NCBI GenBank assembly: GCA_900239685.1
Contig: OENT01000390.1
Location: forward strand, 1 to 64,000
DNA: 64,000 nt
Direction: 5' to 3'
Source of the DNA: Rotaria macrura
Taxonomy: Eukaryota; Rotifera; Eurotatoria; Philodinida; Philodinidae
Below are positions 1 through 11,812 of the stretch, in pieces; the stretch's first letter is position 1, and every line of letters starts with the position of its first letter. The translations under genes and the position numbers were made by a program. The notes under the pieces are model-generated. The model saw only the letters and a list, made by a program, of their open reading frames with translations. It was not told the origin of the DNA and ran no database searches.

Positions 1-759
1 CTACTAGACCAAGTACAAATTGTACTCATCCATTAGATAGGTGGCTTCCATTGGATCGAGTGTAAAGAACATATCGGTGACATTATCGTTTGCAGAAACC
101 TGATTTTAGGAAAACTAGACAGTGAAAAAAGACTAGTCGACTGTACATGTTCTTCAGAAAACCTAATAAAAAGAGCACTAATTAACCGTGATAACTGATA
201 GTTTCCAATCCTTACCAGAAATAAGTTTAGAAAACACTAATTAGATAATTCAAGTATCTAATTGGATAATAGTTCACTCCAGTACAACGGTGAAATTTAA
301 CAGTGACTGCTAGCACCTTACACAGAATACGTATTCCAACAGTTCGATTCTATCAGATTGCCTGTGAATACCTATAAAACCTAAAGAATCTTCCCAGAAA
401 TAGAAAGACAATGATATTCAGATCCGTACTGTTGAGATTCGATCAGATGATTTGGTGGGAATTCGCAGAAATTAAACGAAATGCTTTGACCAACCTCTAC
501 TATTGACATCAAGGGCTTACAAATACTCGACTTATTGAATAGGATTCAACTATCTGATCCGCCATGACTTTCGTCTTCCTGATTCCGATAAATTTCCTTT
601 GTTAATCGGATTCGCTGTCATACTCAACTATCTGGGTAATGATAAATATGCGTTTGTGCCTGTGCATATATAGCCGAGAGAAAAGCAAGCTCATTAGATA
701 ATATATGACTCTTGCTTCCAGACAACGTAACAAGACCAAATCCACTATTTCTATGCGAT
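1..759. other. no gene recognised
   Basis: A+T-rich sequence with stops in all frames and no recognisable domain, RNA gene or clear repeat. It is probably intergenic. Confidence 0.6.
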
Positions 760-990
760 TAAAGTATTTACTTTTTGAAAAGTAAATACCTAACCAAAGT
801 ATTTACTTTTAAAATGTAAATACCTAACTAAAGTATTCACTTTATGAAAGTAAATGCGTAACCTAAGTATTTACTTTTGAAAAGCAAATACCTAACAAAA
901 GTATTTACTATTTACAAGTAAATACCTAAATATAGTATTTACTATTTACAAGTAAATACCTAAATAAAGTATTTACTTTACTGTATTTAC
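760..990. repeat. tandem array of ~35-bp palindromic units
   Basis: About seven imperfect copies of a unit of roughly 35 bp built on AAGTATTTACTTTT...AAAGTAAATACCTAAC. Each unit is itself a short inverted repeat, since GTATTTACTTT pairs with AAAGTAAATAC. The copies differ at a few positions each and the last ones switch to a TATTTACAAG variant. The array could form a series of hairpins. It has no spacer/repeat alternation like CRISPR and no coding content. Confidence 0.85.
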
Positions 991-1697
991 CTTGACGAAA
1001 AGTAAAGTAAATGTGTCACCCCTAGTGCTTACTGATCCCAAGATTTCAGCATCTTGCTAAAAAGATGTTCGACTAGAGATCAAAGTCAACACTTGAGAAG
1101 AAAACGAATAATTTAACATCCCATCTGGCGCTTGTTTCTTAGCCCTAGTGGTTATTGTTAAAGTGAAAAGCTTTTGATCGGAACTAGACTCGAAGAATAA
1201 TAGTGTTCTGCATTTTAAAGTTTGTATTAGTATTTTAATCAAAATTTTAATAGCGGAAAGACTCAACATATCTTGGCTTTCGCAGGGTGTGGGCTGACAA
1301 AGAGTTACACACACACGCACCCACACCCTCCCATCTACTCGATGCTGTTAAAATACAAAATTATAGTCAAGGTGGATAGATCTGAATATATTACCGAGGT
1401 TAAATTTTCAGAATAGGAATGATTAAATCAACTTCAATCGCAAAGATGTCGTCATAAGGATTTACAATAAAACTTTTAAAGTGCTCTGCATACTACATTC
1501 AAATACATTTGAATCATGCTTTCCAAGTGTATCGTATCAGTCGTAGACGAATATATTATTTCGTTTCTGAACTACTTATCTCACAAAATATACCTCTGCC
1601 ATGCTTCAATTTTTCTTTTATTGTATACCGAATCAAAAGACGTACAGCATATATTATTTTGGCGTTTGAGCATCGATAAACGAGGTTTCGAAAGGGA
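991..1697. other. no gene recognised
   Basis: No supported gene. It contains a short C/A-rich tract around 1304-1331 (CACACACGCACCCACACCC) that resembles the complement of the bdelloid telomere repeat TGTGGG in degenerate form. Open frames here are short and of low complexity. Confidence 0.5.
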
Positions 1698-2147
1698 TGG
1701 CAATTTAACTTTAGTTTAAATTTAAATTTAAAGTGATTTACTTTAACTTTATTTTTAAAGTTGAAGTGAATTTTCTTTTTTATATTCATCACTACCCGGA
1801 CTGGTTCATTGATGCTCGCTAGACCCTCTCCGACCCAGAATACGACCAAAAAAGGAAAAATAAAGCAATTTACAACAACTTTAAATAACTTTATACTTTA
1901 ATCTTAAGGTTTAAAGTTGTTAAAAGTCACGTGAAACTAGTTTATTTTCTCATTTTTTTATCTCATAGGTTAGAGAGTCTATCTTGGATCAACCAACCAG
2001 TCCGGATACTGATACGTCTAAAAAAGAAAATTCACTTTAAAAATTAAAAAACAGTTAAAGTAAATCACTCTAACTTTAACCCTTAAAGTTAAAGTAAAAC
2101 ACTTCAACAGTAACACTTTAACTAACGTATTTTAAAGTTAAAGGGCC
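1698..2147. mobile_element. foldback element rich in TTTAAAG
   Basis: The left arm (about 1698-1845) and the reverse complement of the right arm (about 1975-2147) share the order TGGC..TTTAACTTTA, GTGATTTACTTTAACT, GTGAATTTTCTTTTTTA, then CCGGACTGGTT. The match is interrupted by small indels. This is the form of a non-autonomous DNA transposon or foldback. No target-site duplication could be defined and there is no coding sequence. The sub-terminal TTTAAAGTTAAAG motif is also repeated within each arm. Confidence 0.65.
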
Positions 2148-2802
2148 ACCTCTAATTTCGAATAGAACTTCTGTTCACATGGAAGAGGAAACGACTCAGA
2201 TATAGGAATTAGAGGTTTATGATAGAAATCACTAGTAAGGCACATAAATTATTAACATTAATCAGCCAAGTGAGTTGAAAGCAGGTTTGTATCCTCGTAG
2301 AAATTGCTACCAGTGAGGAAATAGAATGTTCGGGAGAGAATCATACTATGTTAAAGCACTGGAACAGCAATAAGAGCACACCAATATGTAGGACCATGAG
2401 AACTTCACTACTGAGCTACTTTTCTACCGAGTGCAGTGAACTCCCCTCAACGAAGAATAATTTATAAAAATGTCATTTCACAGAAAGATCCTAATATTTG
2501 CTCACAACTGGAAGAACTCCGACAAGATGTGTTCCTCAAATACAGAGACTGGTTTCTCAATCCACTCCTGTCACTTTAAAGATAGTCACATTTGTATAAA
2601 GTGCAATCATCTATTCTAGTAGGTAGCATTAAAAATATATCATCATGTTGTGAGGGAGAATCTTAATCATTCGAAAAGTCTATAACTATTAATTCAACGC
2701 TTAATTTTAGCGCAAAATGACCACTGAAAAGACAATATTTTTTCGAACTACTGCCTAGACTGTTAAATTCATACTACCTACGTCACTATTTGATTCATTT
2801 AG
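2148..2802. other. upstream region of NRPS-1, first exon not found
   Basis: This stretch precedes the first recognisable NRPS-1 exon. That exon starts at a splice acceptor (TTTAG, ending 2802) in phase 1, so an upstream exon ending in one spare base is required. No ATG followed by a phase-correct GT donor is convincing here. The ATG at 2717 runs into a stop before a donor. Either a tiny leader exon lies further up or the 5' end is lost. Confidence 0.5.
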
Positions 2803-5800
2803 GACCAGCTTCTAATGCCCAGGCACGAATTTGGCTTGACGAACGAATTCGTTTCAACCCTGATCGACCATCCGTGGCAATCTATAATATGCCATTATTG
2901 TATCATCTATATCAAGGATATACTCTATCGATCAAACAACTTGAAAAAGCGCTAGAGCTCACAATTAAAAAACATGAATCACTTCGAACAGCACTCATCT
3001 TTGATGACAAGACAAATCAACTGATGCAAAGAATCGTAGATGCCCGTCACGATAGCATGAAGTTGTTTCATTTTACTGAGAGTACATATGAAACCGTGGA
3101 ACAATTGAATACGATCATGCAAGATGAAAGACGAAATTCTCAACTGTTCGATCTTGCTCGAGGACTTGCTTTCCGTTGCCATATTGTTCACCATCGCAAA
3201 TCGATTCAGACGGATTGTACATGCGCCGAAGACGTCATAATCTTTAATTTTCATCATGCATCGTTCGATTTTTCATCCATGAAGGTGTTTCTTCATGATT
3301 TACATGAAGCTTACAGCACAGGTCAACTAACAACTGATGATAACACTAGTCTACGCTATCTTGATTGTACGTATGAATATTTCTTATTTTTCAGTCAAAT
3401 CATTACTTCACTCTATTTATATTAAGATGCTTTTATCGAACAAAGCATGCCAATGACCGCTGCTAGTATGTTTTGGCGAGAGGCTCTTCGAGGTTGTAAA
3501 ATTGATCAATCCCTGCCATTACCATATGATCAATATCGTCATTCTGATGAGCATCGAACTGGACGTGGAACAACAGTGTCTTTTGACTTTAGTGAAGATC
3601 TATCACATGATCTTATTGCGTATTCATTATCAACTGGTATATCAGTCGAACAACTCTTACTTGCCAGTTATTATGCATTTCTATTCAAATTGAGTAATGG
3701 AGAAACTGACTTGTGTATTGGAATGAACACACATGGAAGATACAAAGAAGAGTTTATGTCAGTCATTGGAATGTTCGTCAATGCTATTCCTGTGCGCTGT
3801 CGATTAGATCCCCATTGGTCTTTCGCTCAACTCAGTGAGCATGTTAAAGATACAATGACAAATAGTTTAGAATATTCTTATTTTCCGCTTCAACGAATTC
3901 TTGCTCAACAGGAGGATACCAGAAAGCCTGCATTTCTCGAGGTATCATTTGACTTTCAGCATCATACTTCTAAAAGTCGCAAGAATGAAGTTATGATTGG
4001 AGATGCTTGTCTGTGTGCCATGCCTTTCTCTATTAAAATCAGCGAAGATGAAATAATGAGCAAGTTCGACTTGATTCTCAGTATTGAGCACAATTTGGAT
4101 ATCAATAGAATATCATGCACGATAAATGCATCGATTGATTTATTCAACAGAATAACGGTTGATAAGATGGCACAACGATTTCATTCAATGTTAAGCCGAC
4201 TATTCCAAGGTAGTTGCGATCCAATCATGAAGTCAATACAAGGACTAGTTCCCTTATTACCAGATGAGATATCACTCCAGAAATCAATGACTCATACGCA
4301 CATGCTACTACCTTCTGTAACTTGTCTACATCATAAATTTTCCAATCAAGCAATTGAGTTATCCCAAAAATTAGCTGTCGAACTTGACGAGCAATCTGTA
4401 GCATATTCTGAACTTTTATATTATTCCCAGGTATTATCTTTGAATATTTTGAGTAAACATAAAGTTAGTGTAGGTGAAACTATTTGTCAATGCGTTGAAA
4501 GAAGTTTGTCGATGGTAAGTTGAGCCTCTATGTGATCACTACATATAACACAGTGACTTTATTTGCCAGGTGATAGGTATGATGGCGATTCAAATAAGTG
4601 GTGGTGTTTATTGTCCTTTATCGCCTAGAGATCCAAAGCATCGATTACACTCTCTTTTACAGCAAACTCAGAGTCGCTTGGTTCTGATTCATAATGTAAC
4701 GAAGACCCAATGCTATCAGGACACTATATCAATTGACATGGACGCATTCTTGACTGATATTCATGCTGATAGTAACTTTGATGCAAATCAACTATCACAC
4801 AACAAAGTTACACCAAATAATGTTGCTTACATCATCTTTACAAGTGGTTCAACTGGAACGCCTAAAGCGGTGTGCTATAGAGACTTGTGTTCATCCATGC
4901 ATTAAACTATGATTTTGTTTCTAGGTTCAAATAAGTCATCGCAGTTTTCTTAATTATACAAACGCATTGGGTGAACTTGGTATTCTTTGTAAAAATGATA
5001 CTATGGTGCAACTTGCTGCATCGACATTCGATGCACATGTGTTAGAAATTCTAGCTCCTCTCGTTTCGGGAGGAAGCTTAGTTATACTGCGTCCGGGTGG
5101 AAATATGGATTTTGCCTATTTCGATAACGTTTTACGACAGAAGCAAATTACACACATGCATGTTGTTCCCACTTACCTCAATCAGCTGTGTGGCTTTATG
5201 AAATCGAAATTAAACTCTCATTGGGTGACAATGCGAAATATTTGCTGTATGGGTAAGTGAACTGAAAACACTAAGAGTGAAACTATTTTTCGAACTCAAC
5301 CGTATGTCTTAATGTAGGTGAATCTGTTTCAACAGTGTGGTTGCAGTCAGTGCTACCACATATTGCAGAACGTTGTTGTATTTGGAATTTGTACGGTCCA
5401 GCCGAAGCAACACTTGGCACAGCATACCATGTGTGCATTGCATCATCAAAAAGCATTAATATCCCTATCGGTATACCTTTTGCTAACTATAAATGCTTAA
5501 TCTTAGATGGATTCTTACAATCCGTTGTTATTGGAGAAGAAGGCGAATTATACGTTGGGGGTGCAGGTGTTTTTAGTGGGTATCTTGGACGCAATGATTT
5601 GACAGCAAGGGCACTTATTGCGATAGATGATGAAGTATTCTATCGAACAGGTGATCTTGTTCGAATGGATAACAAGGGTCTTCTTCATTACCAAGGAAGA
5701 AAGGATCACCAAATTAAGTTGCATGGACAACGTATTGAACTCGGAGAAATTGAGCGGTGTCTACTTGAGGCAGCAATAACGGCTTGTGTGGTCATCAAAT

Positions 5801-7917
5801 GGGGCGATGATCATTTGGTTGGTTACATACAAAGTCATGATATCGATGCAGAACAACTACGTAGACATTGTCAATCTCATCTTCCACCTCATATGGTTCC
5901 ATCTATATTTGTCGTTTTGGATAAGCTACCACTGAATGCAAACGGAAAAATAGATCGAAAACAGTTACCATCACCATCTCTGTCTTCAGAAACGTTATCA
6001 TCGACAGCTCCGTGTGACACTTCTCGCAGCCAAATGGAGGAAAATGTCCACGATGTTTGGTGTGAAGTGTTTCAATGTGCTGGACGAAAGATTTTGCCTA
6101 CACAAAGCTTTTTCAGCATTGGTGGCCATTCTCTTATGCTCATAAAACTCTATCATAGCTACCAAAGTCGATTTGGCTTCAACAGTAGTGAGCTGTCTAT
6201 CGCTCATTTTCTGCAACAGCCAACTATATTTCAGCATGCCAAATTGCTCGAAAACATCATCAAAACTGACACGACATGCACACAGTGGCATGCATTACGT
6301 CTCATACATGGTAATGAAATTTTTGTGGTTGTAAGAATGAAAATGAAAGTTTTTACTGTTGAACTTTTAGGCATTGCATCGTTTGCAGAAGAGCGCATTT
6401 TTCTTGATGAACAAGTTCGATTTTCGAGAAGAATGGCTATTTACAACGAGCTGGCTGTCTTGAGAGTTGCCAGAGGATCATTATCAACGAATCGGCTACA
6501 TGCAGCCTTTCAGTCTGTTTTGGAAAAGCAGACAGTGTTGCGTACGTCCCTCGTTTTTGATAGTGACGCTAGTATACTCAAGCAAACTATTATTGGTAAC
6601 TATGATCCATTCTCAATCGCACCAGAGCAGACATTCAGAAATGAAAACGAACTAATCAATGTTATCCATCGAACAATTACCAGTCATGAACTATTTGATT
6701 TGCCTAGTGGTCGAGTTTTTCATTGTCAAATACTAAAGAAAACAGCTTCTTCAGAAGAAAACAACATTGAAGATGGTATCATCACAAACTGCGATGTTCT
6801 CATAGTAGCATTCCATCATGCAGCCCTCGATCGATTATCTGGCGAGATTTTGTTCAATGAACTGTGCTTGGCCTATGATAGTAAACTAGTGCTGTCACTC
6901 GATAAGGAATCATTAAATTATATTGATTATTCTGTCTATGAGCATCAAATGGATATGACATTATCCAGTGCTTTTTGGCAGTCACAACTTCAAGGTTACA
7001 ATCTCGAATCTCGATTGTCAGTAGTAGCTGATCGACAACATTCTTCCATTGATCGCCGAACTGGTTCTGCATCTGTAGCGGATATCTCTTTCGACGATAG
7101 TATTTCCTCCGCTTTCTTAAATTATGCGTCTGCGCATAAAGTCACTCCTTTTCAACTAGGACTCGCCACATTCTATGCGTTCCTCTACAAACTAACATTT
7201 GGTCAATGTGATATCTGTGTTACTTGTTTCAACGCCAATCGATACAGAAGTGAATTACAAAATATGATTGGAATGTTTGTTGCCACATTACCACATCGTA
7301 TTCAACTTGACTCCCAGTGGTCATTCGACGAACTCGTCACACACGTGAGAGAAAAGTGCCTGTCCATTCTCGAACATTCTCATTATCCACTACAATCTAT
7401 TCTTACAGATTCGCATTTCAATCAATCCAATATTCCTTTTCTCGAGACAGTATTTGAATTTATTACTACTTCTTCAGACAAGGATCAGTTGACTTTCGAC
7501 GGTGCTGCTTTAGAACAAGTTCAATTGGGATTGTCATCGGAAGTGGCGAAGTTTGATTTTATGTTAACATTCGTTTATAATCCGACGTTGAATGATGAGA
7601 AGCTTTCATGCCATTTCAACTGCTCACGTGATCTATTAAATCAGAGAACAGTTGAGGAGATGGCACAAAGATTCCAACATCTTCTCTCTCAGCTTTTCTC
7701 GTCAAATTCTGATGCCACTAAGATTGATGCATGTCTCGCGCCTATCAAGAAGTTGTCGCTTATTTTACCTGACGAAATTTGTGAAATAGAAAAAACACAT
7801 TTTACAAGATTATCATCATATTTGCGTGAATGTAAGGCTGCTCCATGTTCATCATCTATAGCATGTGCAGTAGATTATGAATGCCCCTATAAAGGATTGA
7901 CTTTTTGTACTTATTAA
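2803..7917 (+). CDS. non-ribosomal peptide synthetase 1 (C-A-T-C), 5' end not found
   Basis: Multidomain peptide synthetase. Exons by homology and phase: 2803-3366, 3427-4514, 4570-4869, 4925-5252, 5318-6310, 6371-7917 (stop), about 1,605 codons. The order is condensation domain 1 (SNAQARIWLDE start; HHASFDF at 3252), adenylation (FTSGSTGTPKA near 4840-4869, NLYGPAEAT near 5386, YRTGD, GRKDHQIKLHGQRIELGE, NANGKIDRK near 5940), carrier domain (GGHSL, phosphopantetheine Ser at 6130-6132) and condensation domain 2 (HHAALDR at 6813). The adenylation domain activates an amino acid as its adenylate, the carrier holds it as a thioester, and C domains form peptide bonds. The protein ends shortly after C2 in a Cys-rich tail with no adenylation or thioesterase domain. 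It resembles NRPS-2 closely and shares its intron positions. The family is normally bacterial or fungal, so transfer is the likely origin. Confidence 0.88.
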
Positions 7918-8663
7918 GCAGAGCCTGTGGCATATTTCTCAGGATCGGCTGGATGTGAGAAGTCGGGTCTCAGTATTTAATGTTGGTTATGGTTTTATTT
8001 ATTTTAGGCTCCATTCTGAACTTCACTCGGTCAGTCAATAGAAAACAATAAAGCAGGAGGTTACGAAGTTAGGGTTGAGAGAAATTTCGAGGAATGCTAT
8101 GAAATTTTCGTGAGATAACGCCTGTACCACAATGAGATGTATTTGGGAAGCAAAGGAATTATTGATAGAAGGGATTATTGACTGAGCTTGTGCATAATCT
8201 TTAGATGAATATCACAGACCAATTATTGGGTCGAGAAGATTCATGTGTACAATAGGGGTAAAACTCATGCTATTTCTTTTCATAAAGGTTTGAAATTATC
8301 TTGCTCAAGAGAGACGTACGTATTGCAACAAAGATCTAACACGAAATGTTCAGATCACAAAGAGACATCTAATTCATAATAGAAGTTCTTTAGAGGAAGA
8401 AAATGTGTAACGAAATCACCCCACAAAAGATATCACAATCTTCATTTCGAGGTTAGTTACAAAAAGTTGTTTAGTCATATAAATCTATGCATACCTGTGC
8501 GAGATTAAACGAGCAATGAAGGATATAGAACTTACATTAAGCTACAACACTATACATCATTTCGTTTGCTGAGTACTTCTAACGAAAATATTATGCAAAA
8601 AACTATAATTTTCATTCTTGTGGAAATAAAATTTGAAACGCGATGTAGCTCTTGTGCTTTTCA
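7918..8663. other. spacer, no gene recognised
   Basis: Sequence after the NRPS-1 stop. No conserved domain or second A domain continuing the C2 module is visible. All frames are broken by stops. Confidence 0.6.
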
Positions 8664-8671
8664 GCCCTCCT

Positions 8672-9046
8672 CAGGGATGCACCAACTCCTATTTTTTGTC
8701 ACTAAACATCGATCATTTGTGGTATTTAGAACCGTCAATTCATACCAATTCTGTGAGTAATACAGATTCAATTTTGATTACTCAATCTGACGCTGTTGTC
8801 AATTTTGACGGAAAATGACTGAATGGTACGAGAATTGTACGGAATTGACTGAAAACCATGAAGTTTTGCTCAATATCGGTCAATTCTTGTATTTTTTATT
8901 CTCTATTCGTCAACGTTGACAATCGAATCAGGTAGAGTGACCAAAATTGAATATGTATGACTCGAAGAATTGGTCAGAATTGACGGTTCTAAATACCGCA
9001 AATGATCGATCTTTAGTGTCACAAAATAGGAATTGATGCATCCCTA
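8672..9046. mobile_element. hAT-like MITE with long inverted repeats
   Basis: A 375-bp element bounded by CAGGGATGCA at the left and TGCATCCCTA at the right. The two arms match for more than 120 bp (both hold GATCGATCATTTG.GGTATTTAGAACCGTCAATTC, about 90 percent alike by eye). Eight bases outside each end, GCCCTCCT at 8664-8671 and ACCGTCCT at 9047-9054, agree at six positions, as expected of an aged 8-bp target-site duplication. CAGGG-type ends with 8-bp duplications are typical of hAT transposons. There is no transposase, so it would depend on an element elsewhere. Confidence 0.78.
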
Positions 9047-9054
9047 ACCGTCCT

Positions 9055-11341
9055 TGAGTTAAACCTTGAGAAATAAAGGTAAGAAAGTAAGTCTGCTGCT
9101 AACGACTACCACATGTGTGCTGGATTAATAGGGAGGTCTTAGGTTTTCAGCCACATTTATGACACAGTGCTTGGTGGTTTACTAATGAACTATCGATTGG
9201 ATATGCACTAGTCAACTGAATCGTTTTTTAAAGTATTTTTGGCGTCTCTAGAGAGGTAGGGAGACGAATGCATATTCAAATTTTCCAAATTAAAGATCTC
9301 CGCATTTCTTTCGATGGAGCTTCACGAAATATGAACTCTATACGCTGTAATTTGAATTAAAGCTTAACAATTAACTAAAAAGTAATTGGTTAACTCTTCT
9401 CTACACAGCAAATGAAAGTCTGAAAATTTATTCGTATATTTTTCGAAAAGAGTAGCATCTAATATCAAAAGTTAAGCAATCTCAAGTTCAAAAAATCCAT
9501 ATTCTAGAGTTTATGTCAGCTGTAAAAATAAAATGTTTTGGTTCAACAACATATAGAGACTGTAACCAAATATTTTCAATGTTCGGGATCAACATGAAAC
9601 TTGTTTTGTAACGATGGGAGCCCTTTTTTGCCTGATCATTCGTACTTCATCACTTCGCTAAAAAATAGCAAAACTATTATTTTCAAAGATCTCTTGATGG
9701 TGACGCTGATTGTTTCATAGAGTAGTTACTATCATAATCATCAACCCTAAAATATTCTACTCGATTTTTCGAAACTCATAACTTTTGTAGAGTATTTTAA
9801 AAGTAAATTTCATAAAGTATGAATTGATATCCTTTTCCAATTACGTCCCTAATGCATAGTTTTCAGCAGTTGCTTTCCTGGACGAAAGTCGTTACTCAAA
9901 CTGACATAACATGTCGAAATTGCATTTCAAATCGCCGAAAAGAAGATGACTACCGAAAAACCGAGTGTAAAGTGTGGTTGAAAACAAATCCACACCCTAT
10001 TAGACATTTTAGGTAGCGTTGGGGTTTCCATGGTTTTAAGAGTAACCTCGCACAAATGTAACATGTAGAAATCAGTTGCGGAAAGGTCCATTATGTCAAT
10101 ATCTTCCTATTTTCAATTTGAGAATTCGCATCACCGACAAACGCTTTCACAGATACGGTCTCATAGCTGGCGTATCCGCTGATAAAATGAGAACGTCATT
10201 TACCCGCGAACGAAGAATATTATTAAAGTACATGAATAATCATATGAACGATATGAAAAATATACAAATGACCACTGTACCTAGATCTTAGATGATACAA
10301 GTATAAAAACTGCACTGTAGAGGCATGCCATTAGCTAGATGATAGTAGTACATTTATGCAACTCATGATTTCAGAAGTCTATATAAGGATTCTGGAAGTT
10401 TGACAGTGGTTATTGTAACTTGAGAATGCGATCTTCATTCATTTCATCGTCTCTTTGAATTCACTATAAACCCCGAGATTCGCACTTCCCAAATTTGCTT
10501 TTATGAGAGCTGACGAGTAGATAATGCAAGTATGAACAGAAGAACAGTGAAATCTCAGACAGTATCATGATTCATATAACCGTATGAGAACATACATTAT
10601 GATAGAATTGGAATATTCCCACCGAAATTTAACTCAGAAAAAGATGTCTCACCTCAGCATTTTCGATTCTGAATTCATGCATCATTTTTTCGAATGCCTA
10701 AACATTCTTTTCAATTCAAATTACTTAGTTCTATACATTCCATGAGTTTAATCCTTATTTACTAAGATATAAATGAAAGCTGATATTTCAAACTATCTAA
10801 CCGTTGAGTTTCATGTTTCTGAGCCTTTCTTTTTTAATCTAACACTTTCCGGATATGTTGAACGTATTATTTTGACTCACGAACACGTAAAATTTTGCAT
10901 TTACTTACATTTGAATTGTAGATACATGAATACAGCAACGGTTAGTATTTGCTTCTTCCACTAATCGTGAAATAGCTGCGTCTATAATGGAGAGTCCAAT
11001 GTAAAACGGTTTTGTAAAATCAAGCTTTCCTGTTAAACAGCATGTAAGAAGTTCACTACGAAGTTCATATTCTTAACAAATAAGAAAAAAAATTTTTCAT
11101 ATGCAAGCCATTTCAATACGACACATTTAATGGAGAGTCATGCAATCGCATCATACTCTTACGATGAGTCAGACCCATAAACAAATCGCTGAGAAACTCT
11201 GGAGGACTCGTTTTAACACTTTTTTCAGAATACTTTGAATGATTGCAGCTTCGACCACGAATTAAAAAGAGATTCAGCATTTTAAGCATTAGCAAACTAA
11301 GAGAAATCTAGGGCAGTTCTTCTATTATCTAATAGTTTTTG
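9055..11341. other. spacer, no gene recognised
   Basis: About 2.3 kb between the two MITEs. Only short open frames without family resemblance were seen. No RNA gene or clear repeat. Confidence 0.55.
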
Positions 11342-11350
11342 CTTGAATTC

Positions 11351-11615
11351 CAGCAGCTACCGGGATTTATTTTTTCGGGATTTATTGGAACTTATTAATA
11401 AGTCCCTAAGCATATTGAGATAGATCCCATATAGTTCCCGAGTGAATATATGATATGGGTGAGGGTGTGGGTGTGGGTGTGAATGAAAGTGTAAGTGTAT
11501 TTCTGTTAGTGTGGGTGCCAGTATGCTGATATATCATCAAAATTAATAAATCCTCGATAAATAAATAAATCCCGTAGAAAAATAAATCCCGAAAAAATAA
11601 GTCCCGGTAGCCCCT
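11351..11615. mobile_element. Mutator-like MITE with 9-bp duplication
   Basis: A 265-bp element with inverted ends: GCTACCGGGATTTATTTTTT at the left, matching the complement of AAAAAATAAGTCCCGGTAGC at the right. It is flanked by an exact 9-bp direct repeat CTTGAATTC (11342-11350 and 11616-11624). A 9-bp duplication is the usual signature of Mutator-superfamily insertion. The interior carries a GGGTGTGGGTGTGGGTGTG tract resembling bdelloid telomere repeats, and several further copies of the AATAAATCCCG motif. No coding sequence. Confidence 0.82.
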
Positions 11616-11812
11616 CTTGAATTCTAATGAAATTCTGTGTTCCAAGAATGCAGACATTGATCATGTTGCTTATTTATGCAGTTTAATTTGTTTGGCGAAA
11701 GAAAACTGAAAATAATTCCTCTCGCTTTAAATTTTGTTTTTACAAACATATATATATAACTATTATAATGGAAGTAACAATGCGTAGAATCAAAATAGAG
11801 CCGTTTTAAGTG

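Noticed and set aside
760-990. CRISPR-like array
   Set aside because: Units are contiguous, with no unique spacers, in a eukaryotic sequence without cas genes.
2790-2802. TTG codon upstream of NRPS-1 as translation start
   Set aside because: It lies inside the splice acceptor region (TTTGATTCATTTAG). NRPS-2 has the same layout with an acceptor there, so the codons before 2803 are intron.
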